From Intrasporangium sp. (GTDB lineage Bacteria > Actinomycetota > Actinomycetes > Actinomycetales > Dermatophilaceae), in the NCBI RefSeq assembly GCF_030452765.1, contig NZ_JAKDLO010000019.1:1-36169 (forward strand): a stretch of DNA of 36,169 nt. The letters are read 5' to 3'. A model generated the notes under the pieces. That model saw only the letters and a program-made list of their open reading frames with translations. It had not been told where the DNA came from and made no database searches. This document shows positions 24,824 through 33,541 of the stretch, in pieces. A program made the position numbers and the translations under genes. Position 1 is the stretch's first letter. Every line of letters starts with the position of its first letter.

Positions 24824-25402
24824 CTACTGACCGGCACCGGGCCAGTTGGCGATGATCTGCGCGCGTGTGTCCTCGAGCAGGACCGGCAGCGCCTTGGTCT
24901 GCCCGACGATCGGCAGGAAGTTCATGTCACCGGCCCACCGCGGGACGATGTGCTGGTGCAGGTGCGCCGCCACCCCGGCACCGGCCACGGCGCCCTGGTT
25001 CATCCCGAGGTTGAAGCCGTGGGGCTCGGAGGCGGACTGCAGGGCACGCAGGGCCTGCTTGGTCAGTCCGGTGAACTCCTCGGTCTCGTCGTCGGTCAGG
25101 TCCAGATAGAGGGAGACGTGTCGGTAGGGGCAGACCAGGACGTGCCCCGGGTTGTAGGGGAACAGGTTCATCACCACGTAGCACAGCTCACCCCGGTACA
25201 CGATGAGCCCGTCGGCGTCGTCCCGGCTCGGGGCGGTGCAGAACGGGCAGCCCGTACCGGCCTCGTCGGTGGGCTTCTCCCCCACGATGTAGGCCATCCG
25301 ATGGGGTGTCCAGAGACGCTCGAAGCCGTCGCCGACGTGCACAAGGTCCTCGACGCTCTCGATGCGCACCGACGGCGACGCCTCCTCGTTCTGGTCCGTC
25401 AT
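24824..25402 (-). CDS. HIT-family hydrolase/phosphorylase (Ap4A-type)
   Basis: The protein has 192 residues. The histidine triad is present as HLHQHIVPRW. An N-terminal pair of cysteines in GCPFCTAPSRDD resembles the zinc-binding C-x2-C of actinobacterial HIT proteins. The core VVMNLFPYNPGHVLVCPYRH is typical of the Ap4A phosphorylase/hydrolase branch. The gene lies 12 bp ahead of pgsA, the same position as Rv2613c in the mycobacterial block, where it is biochemically an Ap4A phosphorylase. That specificity is inferred by position. Confidence 0.93.
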   Translation of the reverse strand: MTDQNEEASPSVRIESVEDLVHVGDGFERLWTPHRMAYIVGEKPTDEAGTGCPFCTAPSRDDADGLIVYRGELCYVVMNLFPYNPGHVLVCPYRHVSLYLDLTDDETEEFTGLTKQALRALQSASEPHGFNLGMNQGAVAGAGVAAHLHQHIVPRWAGDMNFLPIVGQTKALPVLLEDTRAQIIANWPGAGQ

Positions 25403-25474
25403 GCCCGCGATCTTATGGGGTGCTCCCGGGTCGCCTCGCAGCGTGTCGATTGGGAGATCGGCCGTTTCGCGTGT

Positions 25475-26179
25475 TCAATGGTCTGGGCCCTGCGATGTGT
25501 GAGATCGCAGGGCCCCACCGTCGTCGGGGTCCGGCGGGAGGTGCTCGGAGGTGGGCTCGGCGAGGATCCGGGTGACCTCGTCGTCGCTCGTCGGCTCGAA
25601 GTCGTCATAAGCCGCGCCGACGGCACGGAACCGCCACGGACGCTCGAGGCAGACGACGAGATCGGCCTCGGGCAGCCGCTCCTCGACGTGGGGCGGGCCC
25701 ACCGGGACGGCCACGACGACCCACCGCGCGCCGAGCGCACGCGCGACGAGGCAGGCGACCCGCGCGGTTGCCCCGGTCGCGATGCCGTCGTCGACGATGA
25801 CGGCGGTGCGGCCCGTCAGATCGATGCCGGGGCGACCGCTGCGCAGCCGGGTGACGCGGCCCTCGAGCACGGCCCTCTCCCGGTCCTCGACCTGCGCCAG
25901 CAGGGACGGGCCGACCCCTGCCGCCCGCACGATCCGCTCGTCGAGGACCCGGGTGCCGCCCTCACCGATGGCGCCCATCGCCAGCTCGGGCTGGCTGGGC
26001 ACGCCCAGCTTGCGCACGACGATGACGTCGAGCGGCGCGCTCAGCCGCCTGGCCACCTGCGCGGCGACCGGCACCCCGCCTCGCGGCAGCCCGAGGACGA
26101 CCGGATCCTCGAGGGACAACCGGGCCAGCCGCTCGCCCAGCCGGGCCCCAGCCTCGACACGATCCCGGAAGACGTACAC
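25475..26179 (-). CDS. Phosphoribosyltransferase-family protein
   Basis: The protein has 234 residues from GTG 26179, chosen because AGGAGG sits 5 nt upstream. Far upstream in-frame codons cross hairpins and are unlikely. The PRPP-binding loop reads TAVIVDDGIATGATARVACL, and the N-terminal LGLPRGGVPVAAQVARRL is the usual pyrophosphate loop. The C-terminal part (VVAVPVGPPHVEERLPEADL, then 'VVCLERPWRFRAVG') identifies the stand-alone family in which a PRTase domain has an added tail. The substrate is unknown in most members. It sits between thrS and the HIT gene, where the mycobacterial block has no gene, so it is probably a lineage-specific insertion. Confidence 0.88.
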   Translation of the reverse strand: MYVFRDRVEAGARLGERLARLSLEDPVVLGLPRGGVPVAAQVARRLSAPLDVIVVRKLGVPSQPELAMGAIGEGGTRVLDERIVRAAGVGPSLLAQVEDRERAVLEGRVTRLRSGRPGIDLTGRTAVIVDDGIATGATARVACLVARALGARWVVVAVPVGPPHVEERLPEADLVVCLERPWRFRAVGAAYDDFEPTSDDEVTRILAEPTSEHLPPDPDDGGALRSHTSQGPDH

Positions 26180-26272
26180 GGGCACCTCCTGCTCGCGGGG
26201 TGCGCACCGATGAAGGGTGCTCTCCGATCCTGCCGCATCCACCGCGGCGTGGCCCAGCCGGGCCGAGCATTC

Positions 26273-26301
26273 GGCCCCGCGGGTGTGAGAGCCGCGGGGC
26301 C
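26273..26301. other. Strong GC hairpin between PRTase and thrS
   Basis: GGCCCCGCGG (26273-26282) and CCGCGGGGCC (26292-26301) form a perfect 10-bp stem with a 9-nt loop. It is the second of two stems lying downstream of thrS when read along the minus strand. It could be a transcription pause or part of the PRTase leader. No U-tract follows on either strand. Confidence 0.5.
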
Positions 26302-26318
26302 GCCGCCCACAGGTATGT

Positions 26319-26351
26319 GAAGGCCCGGGAAGTATGAGTTCCCGGGCCTTC
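26319..26351 (-). terminator. thrS: 13-bp hairpin, probable thrS terminator
   Basis: GAAGGCCCGGGAA (26319-26331) and its exact reverse complement (26339-26351) enclose a 7-nt loop. It stands about 135 bp after the thrS stop on the minus strand and ahead of the PRTase gene. A clear U-tract is missing, as often happens in actinomycetes, so termination is likely but not certain. Between 26180 and 26484 I see only this, the neighbouring stem and short repeats; no gene. Confidence 0.6.
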
Positions 26352-26484
26352 TGTTCCTCGTTCGCCAATGCGATGCGAGGAAGTCGTCCCGCGCAAAGCG
26401 GTCCGGTACCTGCCATTGTACCCAGGTCCGAGCACCGCGCAAGGGCTCGACGAGACTCCCCGCGAGACGCGGGGTCGCCCGGCC

Positions 26485-28467
26485 TCACACCTGCGCGCGT
26501 GTCTCGATGGCTCGGAGGATCTCGGCGATGGCGTCCGCGACGGGCACCCCGTTCTTCTGCGACCCGTCCCGGAACCGGAAGGACACCGCCCCGGCCGTCC
26601 GGTCGTCCTCGCCCGCGATGAGGACATAGGGCACCTTGGACTTGCTCGCGTTGCGGATCTTCTTCGGGAAGCGGTCGTCGCTCGCGTCGAGCTCGACGCG
26701 CACGCCGGCTGCCCGCAGCTGGTCCAGGACACCGGTCAGGTAGTCGGCGTGCTCCTCAGCCACCGGCACACCGAGCGCCTGGACGGGTGAGAGCCACACG
26801 GGGAACGCGCCGGCGTAGTGCTCGACGAGGACCCCGAGGAACCGCTCGATCGAGCCGAACTTCGCCGAGTGGATCATGACCGGCTGCTGCCTCGACCCGT
26901 CGGCCGCCTGGTACTCCAGCCCGAAGCGCTCCGGCTGGTTGAAGTCGTACTGGATCGTCGACATCTGCCAGGTCCGGCCGATCGCGTCGCGAGTCTGCAC
27001 CGAGATCTTCGGCCCGTAGTAGGCGGCGCCGCCGGGGTCGGGGACCAGCTCGAGACCGGAGTCCAGACCGACCTGCTCGAGGATGGCGGTCGCGTCCTCC
27101 CACTGCTCGTCCGAGCCGATGAACTTGTCTCTCTTCTCACCCTCGGTCTCGCGGGTGGACAGCTCGAGATAGAAGTCGTCGAGCCCGAAGTCGCGCAGCA
27201 GGGACAGGACGAAGTCGAGCAGGTGCTTGACCTCGGCAGGGGCCTGCTCCCGGGTCACGTACGAGTGCGAGTCGTCCTGCGTCATACCTCGCACCCGGGT
27301 CAGCCCGTGCACGACCCCCGACTTCTCGTAGCGGTAGACGGACCCGAACTCGAAGAAGCGCAGGGGCAGCTCGCGGTAGGAACGCTGCCGCGAGGAGTAG
27401 ATGAGGTTGTGCATCGGGCAGTTCATCGCCTTGAGGCGGTACTCCGCGCCCTCCAGGTGCATGGGCGGGAACATCGTGTCGGCGTAGTACGGCAGGTGCC
27501 CGGAGGTGTGGAACAGGCCGTCCTTGCTGATGTGCGGCGTGCCCACGTAGAGGAATCCCTCCTCGAGGTGGCGGCGACGGACATAGTCCTCCATCTCGCG
27601 CTTGATGACCCCGCCCTTGGGGTGGAACACGGCGAGGCCTGAGCCGAGCTCGTCGGGGAAGGAGAACAGGTCGAGCTCGGCACCGAGCTTGCGGTGGTCG
27701 CGCCGCTCGGCCTCGGCAAGCCTGTCCAGATGGGCGCGCAGCTCGTCCTTGCTCGGCCAGGCGGTGCCGTAGATCCGCTGCAGCTGCGGGTTCTTCTCCG
27801 AGCCACGCCAGTAGGCGCCACCGGAGCGCATGAGCTTGAAGGCGTTGCCGATCAGCTTGGTGCTCGGCAGGTGCGGTCCGCGGCAGAGGTCTGCCCACGC
27901 GCGGGTGCCGTCGCGGCGCAGGTTGTCGTAGATCGTCAGCTCCCCCGCGCCGACCTCGACGCCCGCGCCCTCGGCCGCCTCGCCGGCGCCCCCCTTGAGG
28001 CCGACGAGCTCGCACTTGTACGGCTCGTCGGCGAGCTCACGCAGCGCGTCGGCATCCGTGACGACCCGCCGGGCGAAGGTCTGCCCCTCGTTGACGATCT
28101 TCTGCATGACCTTCTCGAGTGCCTTGAGGTCCTCCGGCTGGAACGGCTCGTCGACGTCGAAGTCGTAGTAGAACCCGTCGCGGATCGGTGGCCCGATGCC
28201 GAGCCTGGCGTCCGGGTTGACCAGTTGCACGGCCTGCGCAAGGACGTGCGCGGCCGAGTGGCGCAGCACGGCGAGCCCGTCCTCGCTGCCGATGGTGACC
28301 GGCTCGACGAGGTCGCCGTCCGCGAGGACGTGAAAGAGGTCGCGCAACGCACCGTTGACCCGGGCGACGACCACCTCGCGCCGGCCCTCGAAGAGTTCGC
28401 CCGCCGTCGTCTGCTCCGGCACCGATCGCTCGCTTCCGGCGGCGGTGACGGTGATCTGTGCAGGCAC
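26485..28467 (-). CDS. thrS: Threonyl-tRNA synthetase
   Basis: The protein has 660 residues from GTG 28467, with AAGGAG 8 nt upstream; longer in-frame starts lack a site. It has an N-terminal TGS domain, then the tRNA-SAD editing region ([20 protein letters not shown]), then the class II catalytic core. The core holds [10 protein letters not shown] (zinc ligand Cys), [12 protein letters not shown] (zinc ligand His) and [13 protein letters not shown]. The C-terminal anticodon-binding domain begins near [14 protein letters not shown]. It charges tRNA-Thr. It heads the conserved thrS-HIT-pgsA block. Confidence 0.98.
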   Translation of the reverse strand: MPAQITVTAAGSERSVPEQTTAGELFEGRREVVVARVNGALRDLFHVLADGDLVEPVTIGSEDGLAVLRHSAAHVLAQAVQLVNPDARLGIGPPIRDGFYYDFDVDEPFQPEDLKALEKVMQKIVNEGQTFARRVVTDADALRELADEPYKCELVGLKGGAGEAAEGAGVEVGAGELTIYDNLRRDGTRAWADLCRGPHLPSTKLIGNAFKLMRSGGAYWRGSEKNPQLQRIYGTAWPSKDELRAHLDRLAEAERRDHRKLGAELDLFSFPDELGSGLAVFHPKGGVIKREMEDYVRRRHLEEGFLYVGTPHISKDGLFHTSGHLPYYADTMFPPMHLEGAEYRLKAMNCPMHNLIYSSRQRSYRELPLRFFEFGSVYRYEKSGVVHGLTRVRGMTQDDSHSYVTREQAPAEVKHLLDFVLSLLRDFGLDDFYLELSTRETEGEKRDKFIGSDEQWEDATAILEQVGLDSGLELVPDPGGAAYYGPKISVQTRDAIGRTWQMSTIQYDFNQPERFGLEYQAADGSRQQPVMIHSAKFGSIERFLGVLVEHYAGAFPVWLSPVQALGVPVAEEHADYLTGVLDQLRAAGVRVELDASDDRFPKKIRNASKSKVPYVLIAGEDDRTAGAVSFRFRDGSQKNGVPVADAIAEILRAIETRAQV

Positions 28468-28584
28468 GGGTGTGACTCCTTGCGTGATGAGATGGGGTAT
28501 GCCGCTCACCGCGGCACCCGGCCAGCGTATCCACTGCGCGTGGCGGGCCGCGCAGCCGTGCGGCGGCACGTACCCTGCTGTCAG

Positions 28585-28602
28585 GACCCGCTGGTGCGGG
28601 TC
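28585..28602. other. Short hairpin in the thrS/lipoprotein divergent region
   Basis: GACCCGC (28585-28591), a 4-nt loop and GCGGGTC (28596-28602) form a perfect 7-bp stem. It lies 118-135 nt upstream of the thrS start, in its probable 5' leader, and 66 nt upstream of the divergent lipoprotein gene. The role is unknown. Confidence 0.4.
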
Positions 28603-28667
28603 TTGGTTGTCAGGGTCGGGCTGGCGGGTTCGGTCGTTGGGCATGGTCCCGGGTTGCGGAGGTGTGT

Positions 28668-29633
28668 GTGAGACGTCGCCTGCTGATCCTCGCGACGGCG
28701 CTCCTCACCCTCCTGCTCGCCTCGGGCTGTGTGGGAGGGTCCAACCCGCCGCGAGCGCAGTCGCCTGCGTCAGCCCGGTCCAACGCGGGCTCGGCGCCGG
28801 CAGGGCCGAGCCAGACCACTCCGACGCCGACTCCGCCGCCCGAGCTGCCCAGAGGTGGGCGCACGGTCTTCCCGCACTACCGCCTCGTCGGGTTCGCCGG
28901 CCATCCCGGGTCGGCTGCGCTCGGAAGGCTTGGCATCGGCGATCTCGACGAGCGGGCCCGCGAGATCGAGAAGATCGCGAAGCCCTACGCCGATGGACGC
29001 GAGATCCTGCCGGTGCTCGAGCTCATCGCGACCGTCGTGCAGGGCAGCCCCGGGCGGGACGGGATGTACCGGACGAGGAGCTCCGATGAGCTCATCGCGC
29101 GCCACCTCGAGGCGGCCCGCAAGGTCGAGGGGATCCTCCTGCTCGACATCCAGCCCGGCCGGGCCGACTTCCTCACCGAGGTCAGGGCCTACGCGAAGTG
29201 GCTCAAGGAGCCCGATGTCGGCGTCGCGCTCGACCCGGAGTGGCGGATGGGGCCGGGGCAGGTGCCGATGCGGATGTACGGCCACACGAGCGGCGCGGAG
29301 ATCGACTCGGTGGCGCGCTACCTGTCCGGCATCGTCGATGCGGACGACCTGCCGCAGAAGGTGCTCGTCTTCCACCAGGTCGCCGTGTCGGTCGTGCGGG
29401 ACCAGCAGGCGATCAGGTCCCACCCGGGGGTCGCCATCATCAAGTCGGTCGACGGCATCGGGAGCAAGGAGATGAAGGAGCACACCTACAAGGCCGTCAT
29501 GAAGGGCCGTCCCAAGTCCGTCCATCCCGGCTTCAAGCTCTTCTACGAGGAGGATCGGCGCCTCGGCCCCCTTATGACGCCGAAACAGGTGCTCGCCCTC
29601 AAGCCCGAGCCGGAGTACGTCCTGTACGAGTGA
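28668..29633 (+). CDS. Secreted lipoprotein of unknown function
   Basis: The protein has 321 residues from GTG 28668, with GGAGG 5 nt upstream. A lipoprotein signal ([20 protein letters not shown]) is followed by a Ser/Pro/Thr-rich linker to about residue 65. The soluble domain follows ([70 protein letters not shown]). The alternating strand-helix pattern and the acidic residues at the ends of predicted strands ([13 protein letters not shown]) suggest a TIM-barrel, glycosidase-like fold. I know no named function. It is divergent from thrS and convergent with htdX across the repeat arrays. A cell-envelope role is inferred from the signal only. Confidence 0.82.
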   Translation: MRRRLLILATALLTLLLASGCVGGSNPPRAQSPASARSNAGSAPAGPSQTTPTPTPPPELPRGGRTVFPHYRLVGFAGHPGSAALGRLGIGDLDERAREIEKIAKPYADGREILPVLELIATVVQGSPGRDGMYRTRSSDELIARHLEAARKVEGILLLDIQPGRADFLTEVRAYAKWLKEPDVGVALDPEWRMGPGQVPMRMYGHTSGAEIDSVARYLSGIVDADDLPQKVLVFHQVAVSVVRDQQAIRSHPGVAIIKSVDGIGSKEMKEHTYKAVMKGRPKSVHPGFKLFYEEDRRLGPLMTPKQVLALKPEPEYVLYE

Positions 29634-29641
29634 CCCCACCT

Positions 29642-29809
29642 CTCCATCGACAGTGCACAAATCCCCATCGACCGTGCACAAATCCCCATCGAGCGTGCAC
29701 CAGTCCCCATCGAGCGTGCGCCAGTCCCCATCGACAGTGCACCAGTCCCCATCGAGCGTGCGCCAGTTCTGATCGAGGGTGCGCCAGTTCTGATCGACTG
29801 TTCATTGCA
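29642..29809. repeat. Left 21-bp-period tandem array (8 units)
   Basis: Eight head-to-tail units of exactly 21 bp run from 29642 to 29809. The core of each is (A)TCGA-NN-GTGCRC: five conserved bases, two variable bases, then a GTGCAC or GTGCGC box. The variable dinucleotides in order are CA, CC, GC, GC, CA, GC, GG and CT. The linker is mostly CAGTCCCC or CAAATCCCC; units 7 and 8 have TTCTG-type linkers and unit 8 is degenerate. The array starts 8 bp after the lipoprotein stop codon. It is open in several frames because 21 bp is seven codons, but no start site supports translation. Confidence 0.92.
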
Positions 29810-29810
29810 G

Positions 29811-29956
29811 ACCGGGACCCATGCGCTGTCGACGAGAAGAAGTGCACTCTCGACGAGAAGAAGTGCACTCTCGACGACGAGAAGTGCACTCTCGATCCGC
29901 AGAAGTGCACTCTCGATGACGAGAGGTGCACGCTCGATGTGCAGTAGTGCACTTGG
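29811..29956. repeat. Right 21-bp-period tandem array (7 units, inverted to the left array)
   Basis: Seven units of 21 bp run from 29811 to 29956; the first is degenerate and the last is one base short. The core is GTGCAC-NN-TCGA(T/C), the reverse complement of the left-array core. The linkers (GACGAGAA and variants) differ from the left array. Units 1 and 2 after the degenerate one are identical. GTGCACGCTCGAT at 29926-29938 is the exact reverse complement of 29688-29700 in the left array. The array ends 9 bp before the htdX stop, so the two arrays fill the whole convergent gap between the two genes. Confidence 0.92.
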
Positions 29957-29965
29957 GATCAGGGG

Positions 29966-30823
29966 CTACCAGGTGTGTTCGACGACGGCGTGGTCGAGGT
30001 CTCCCTTGACCCCCTCGAGCAGCGACAGGGTTCGGCGCTCGTCGAACGCGGTGCGCAGCCGGACCGTCGAGGGCAGCCGCACCGGCTTGCGGAACCACAC
30101 GTGACTCGTCACGCCAGACTCCGGCAAGCGCGGCGCGAGGGCTGCGACGCACCGCGAGTAGGAGTACATCCCGTGCGCGATCGCGGTCGGGAAGCCGAGC
30201 GGCCGGGCAAGCACCGCGTGGACGTGGATCGGGTTCCAGTCCCCGCCGATCCCGGCGAACCTCCGCCCGGTGTCCTCGCCGAACCGCCAGGTCGGCCCCG
30301 CCGCGACACCCTCGAGGGGTGCGAGCGACGGTGGCTCCGACGCTTCGGCGTCGTGGTGTTCATCGCCGCGCGCGAGGTAGGTACTCACCCCACGCCAGGC
30401 CACCTGGGCGCCGACGCTGACCTGCGTCACGAGGTCGACCTGGCGCCCCTTCGGATGGGGTCGCAGCCGTTCCGACCAGACGGTCACATCGAGCGGGTCG
30501 CCGAGGGAGACAGGCCGATCCACGGTGATGACGTTCTCGATGTGCACCGCGCCCACGAGCGGAAGCGGGAAGTCGCGCTGGCTCATGACGACCATCTGCA
30601 GCGGAAAGCCCAGCAGGTGTGGGTACGGCAGGGGCAGCCGGTCGCTGAACGTGAAGCGGCACGCGTGGGCGTACCGTGCGAGGTTGTCGCGATCGACCCT
30701 GACACCCCGGCGCAGCACCCGGACGTCGGGTAGCCGGTCCTGGTCCGCGCCACGCTTCAGGGCGGCCGTCGCGTAGATGCGCCGGAGGTCCGGGGGTCCG
30801 TCGAGGATGATCTCGCGGGTCAT
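29966..30823 (-). CDS. htdX: MaoC-type (R)-3-hydroxyacyl dehydratase, HtdX-like
   Basis: The protein has 285 residues. The C-terminal hot-dog domain carries the R-hydratase motif GGDWNPIHVHAVLARPLGFP followed by 'TAIAHGMYS', with the catalytic Asp and His. The N-terminal half is the second, degenerate hot-dog domain usual in this two-domain size class. It hydrates or dehydrates acyl thioesters. It starts 4 bp after the fabG4 stop and belongs to the fadA2-fabG4-htdX set that matches M. tuberculosis Rv0243-Rv0242c-Rv0241c. Chain length and carrier (CoA or ACP) cannot be read from the sequence. Confidence 0.92.
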   Translation of the reverse strand: MTREIILDGPPDLRRIYATAALKRGADQDRLPDVRVLRRGVRVDRDNLARYAHACRFTFSDRLPLPYPHLLGFPLQMVVMSQRDFPLPLVGAVHIENVITVDRPVSLGDPLDVTVWSERLRPHPKGRQVDLVTQVSVGAQVAWRGVSTYLARGDEHHDAEASEPPSLAPLEGVAAGPTWRFGEDTGRRFAGIGGDWNPIHVHAVLARPLGFPTAIAHGMYSYSRCVAALAPRLPESGVTSHVWFRKPVRLPSTVRLRTAFDERRTLSLLEGVKGDLDHAVVEHTW

Positions 30824-30827
30824 CTCC

Positions 30828-32192
30828 TCACGCCCCGAGCAGGCTCTGGCCGCAGACGCGCACGACCTGGCCGGTCACGGCGGCAGCCCCGGGCTGGACG
30901 AGCCAGGCGATCGCCTCGGCGACGTCGCGCGGCAGGCCGCCCTGCTGCAAGGAGTTCATCCGGCGTCCGATCTCCCTCGTGGCGAAGGGGATTCGCGCCG
31001 TCATGTCGGTCTCGATGAAACCCGGCGCGACCGCGTTGACGGTGATGCCCCGGTCGCGGACCTGCGCCGCGGTCGAGGTCACCAGCCCGATGACTCCGGC
31101 CTTGCTGGCGCCGTAGTTCGTCTGGCCTCGGTTGCCGGCGATACCGGCGATCGAGGCGAGGCACACCATACGGCCACCCTCTCCGAGGCCGTCATCGCGC
31201 AGGATGGCCTCGTTCATCCGCAGGATGGAGCGCAGGTTGACCTGCAGGACGCTGTCCCATCGGCTCTCGTCCATGTTGACGAAGAGCTTGTCGCGGGTGA
31301 TTCCGGCGTTGTGCACGACGATGTCGAGGCGGCCGTACCGGGAGCGGGTGTGCTCGAGCATCCTCGCTCCGGCATCGGGCGAGGTGACGTCGAGGTGCAG
31401 GGCGGTGCCGCGGATCTCGTTGGCCACCCGGGCAAGGGACTCGCCGGCGGCAGGAACGTCGACGGCGACGATCGTCGCACCGTCCCGCGCCAGCACGGCC
31501 GCGATCTCGGCGCCGATCCCACGAGCGGCGCCGGTGACGAGGGCGACCTTGCCCTCGAGAGGGCGCAGGATGTCCGAGTTCGCGCCGCCGGCGTCGTTGA
31601 CGCGCACGACCTGGCCGTCCACGTAGGCAGACCGTCCGGACAGGAAGAACTCGACGGCGGACCGTAGCCCGTCCCACGCTTCGCCACGGACCAGCACATG
31701 GTTCGCCGTAGCACCGGCCCGCAGCTCCTTGCCGAGTGAACGGACGAAGCCCTCGAGGGCCCGCTGGGTCGCGACGTGCGCCGGGTCGCTCAGGCCGGCC
31801 GGGTCGGTTCCGACGACGACGACGCGGCCGTTGGGCCGCAGTCGCTTCACGGACGGCGCGACGGTCCGCAGCACGGCGAGGTCGCCAGGGTCGGTCGCGT
31901 CGCTGAGGTCGACGACGATCGCGCCCACCTTCTCGTTCGGGGCGTTCAGGCTGGTCGCGCCGGCGGTCGGGTCGGCCGTCCCAGCACCCTCGACCGGCGC
32001 AACAGCCAGCCCGAGACCAAGCTGACCGGCCCACTCACGCAGCTGAGCGGCATACGGACCCGTGCCGGTGACGAGGACGGGGCCTTCACAAACGGGCGCG
32101 CCCGGCTCGTACCGTCGCAGTGGGGTCGGCTGCGGGACTCCCGCCTTCTTCGCCACGGGCGAGGTGATGATGGTCGTGAGCAGGTCTGTCAT
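30828..32192 (-). CDS. fabG4: High-molecular-weight 3-oxoacyl reductase, FabG4-like
   Basis: The protein has 454 residues from ATG 32192, the same length I recall for M. tuberculosis FabG4. The N-terminal domain is a flavodoxin-like, degenerate Rossmann fold (APVCEGPVLVTGTGPYAAQL). The C-terminal half is a classical SDR: cofactor loop VTGAARGIGAEIAAVLARDG, HNAGITRDKLFVNMDESRWD, and the catalytic Ser/Tyr/Lys in SIAGIAGNRGQTNYGASKAG. It reduces 3-oxoacyl thioesters, probably with NADH in this subclass. The fadA2 stop lies 2 bp before its ATG, and GGAGG overlaps the end of fadA2. Confidence 0.93.
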   Translation of the reverse strand: MTDLLTTIITSPVAKKAGVPQPTPLRRYEPGAPVCEGPVLVTGTGPYAAQLREWAGQLGLGLAVAPVEGAGTADPTAGATSLNAPNEKVGAIVVDLSDATDPGDLAVLRTVAPSVKRLRPNGRVVVVGTDPAGLSDPAHVATQRALEGFVRSLGKELRAGATANHVLVRGEAWDGLRSAVEFFLSGRSAYVDGQVVRVNDAGGANSDILRPLEGKVALVTGAARGIGAEIAAVLARDGATIVAVDVPAAGESLARVANEIRGTALHLDVTSPDAGARMLEHTRSRYGRLDIVVHNAGITRDKLFVNMDESRWDSVLQVNLRSILRMNEAILRDDGLGEGGRMVCLASIAGIAGNRGQTNYGASKAGVIGLVTSTAAQVRDRGITVNAVAPGFIETDMTARIPFATREIGRRMNSLQQGGLPRDVAEAIAWLVQPGAAAVTGQVVRVCGQSLLGA

Positions 32193-32194
32193 GG

Positions 32195-33505
32195 TCAGGC
32201 CTCCAGGATCGCGGTGACGCCCTGCCCACCGGCAGCGCAGATGGAGATCAGGCCTCGGACGGTGCGTTCCGGGTCCTGTTGCTTCTGCTCGTGCAGCAGC
32301 TTGGCGAGGGTGGCGACGATCCGGCCGCCGGTCGCGGCGAACGGGTGCCCGGTGGCGAGCGACGACCCGGTGACGTTGATTCGGCCCCGGTCGATCGAGC
32401 CGAGCGGCGCGTCGAGGCCGAGTCGTTCCCGGCAGTAGGTCGGGTCGTCCCACGCCTTGAGCACGGTGAGAACCGTTGCTGCGAAGGCCTCGTGGATCTC
32501 GTAGAGGTCGAAGTCCTGCAGGGTCAGGCCGTTTCGCGCGAGCAACCGAGGCACGGCGTAGGCCGGCGCCATGAGCAGGCCCTCTGCGCCGTGGACGTAG
32601 TCGACGGCCGCGGTCTCGGCATCGACGAGCCAGGCGAGCGGAGTGAGGCCGTGCGCGGTGGCCCATTCATCACTGGCGAGCAGGACCGCCGAGGCGCCGT
32701 CGGTCAGCGGGGTGGAGTTGCCGGCGGTCATCGTCGCGCCGTCACCCTTGCCGAAGACGGTCTTCAGGGTGGCGAGCTTCTCGACGGTCGAGTCCGCGCG
32801 CAGGTTGTCATCGCGGGTCAGCCCGAGGTAGGGGGTGACCAGATCATCGAAGAAGCCGCGCTCGTACGCTGCCGCCAGGTGCTGGTGGCTCGCCGCCGCG
32901 AGCTCGTCCTGTTCCTGACGGGTGATGCCCCATTCGGTGGTCGTCAGGGCCATGTGCTCGCCCATCGACAGGCCCGTCCGGGGCTCGACGTTCTGCGGGA
33001 TCGCGGGCAGTACGTCACCGGGGCGTAGCCCGGTGAGGGCCTTGAGCCGGTCGGGCAGGCTCTTGGCCCGGTTGAGCTCGAGCAGTGTTTCGCGCAGGCC
33101 CTCGGAGACGGCGATCGGGGCATCGCTCGCGGTGTCGGTGCCACCCGCGACACCACATTCGATCTGGCCGAGGGCGATCTTGTTCGACACGAGGATGGCG
33201 GCTTCGAGACCGGTCCCGCAGGCCTGCTGCACGTCATAGGCCGGAGTGTGCGGGTCGAGCCTGCTGCCGAGCACGCACTCCCGGGTGAGGTTGAAGTCCC
33301 GGCTGTGTTTGAGGACCGCCCCGGCGGCGACCTCACCCATCCGCTCGCCGGCCAGCCCGAACCGCGCGACCAGCCCGTCGAGGGTCGCGGTCAACAGGTC
33401 CTGGTTCGACGCCTTGGCGTAGGCGCCCTGTGCCCGGGCGAAGGGAATCCGGTTGCCGCCGAGGATGGCGGCGCGACGGGGCGGGCGCGGACTGGTCTGC
33501 GGCAT
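32195..33505 (-). CDS. fadA2: Acetyl-CoA acetyltransferase/thiolase, FadA2-like
   Basis: The protein has 436 residues, with AGGAG 6 nt before ATG 33505. All thiolase active-site blocks are present: nucleophilic Cys in VQQACGTGLEAAILVSNK, Gly/His block TGSSLATGHPFAATGGRI, and the C-terminal Cys in GLISICAAGGQGVTAI. The NEAF-type segment reads YEIHEAFAATVL, as in FadI/FadA2-like long thiolases. It makes or cleaves 3-oxoacyl-CoA and so feeds FabG4 and HtdX. It is the first gene of the three-gene set, facing away from the TetR gene. Confidence 0.94.
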   Translation of the reverse strand: MPQTSPRPPRRAAILGGNRIPFARAQGAYAKASNQDLLTATLDGLVARFGLAGERMGEVAAGAVLKHSRDFNLTRECVLGSRLDPHTPAYDVQQACGTGLEAAILVSNKIALGQIECGVAGGTDTASDAPIAVSEGLRETLLELNRAKSLPDRLKALTGLRPGDVLPAIPQNVEPRTGLSMGEHMALTTTEWGITRQEQDELAAASHQHLAAAYERGFFDDLVTPYLGLTRDDNLRADSTVEKLATLKTVFGKGDGATMTAGNSTPLTDGASAVLLASDEWATAHGLTPLAWLVDAETAAVDYVHGAEGLLMAPAYAVPRLLARNGLTLQDFDLYEIHEAFAATVLTVLKAWDDPTYCRERLGLDAPLGSIDRGRINVTGSSLATGHPFAATGGRIVATLAKLLHEQKQQDPERTVRGLISICAAGGQGVTAILEA

Positions 33506-33541
33506 GGAACGCTCCTGAAGGTCATGAGGGAAGGATGCAGT

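Noticed and set aside
26240-26310. tRNA-like stretch (one frame reads GVAQPGRAFG, a typical tRNA mistranslation)
   Set aside because: No T-arm GTTCRA motif, no acceptor pairing that closes, and the strong 10-bp stem is not an anticodon arm.
28468-28650. T-box or tRNA-mimic leader of thrS
   Set aside because: Only a 7-bp stem with a 4-nt loop is present; no T-box sequence, and the loop on the thrS strand does not mimic the tRNA-Thr anticodon.
29599-29952. Heptad-repeat proteins encoded by the 21-bp arrays on either strand
   Set aside because: Open frames follow automatically from a period that is a multiple of three; none has a start site, and variation falls on all codon positions.
29642-29956. 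CRISPR array
   Set aside because: The period is 21 bp with 8-9 bp linkers, units vary within the core, there are no unique spacers of about 30 bp and no cas genes, and the direction reverses in the middle.
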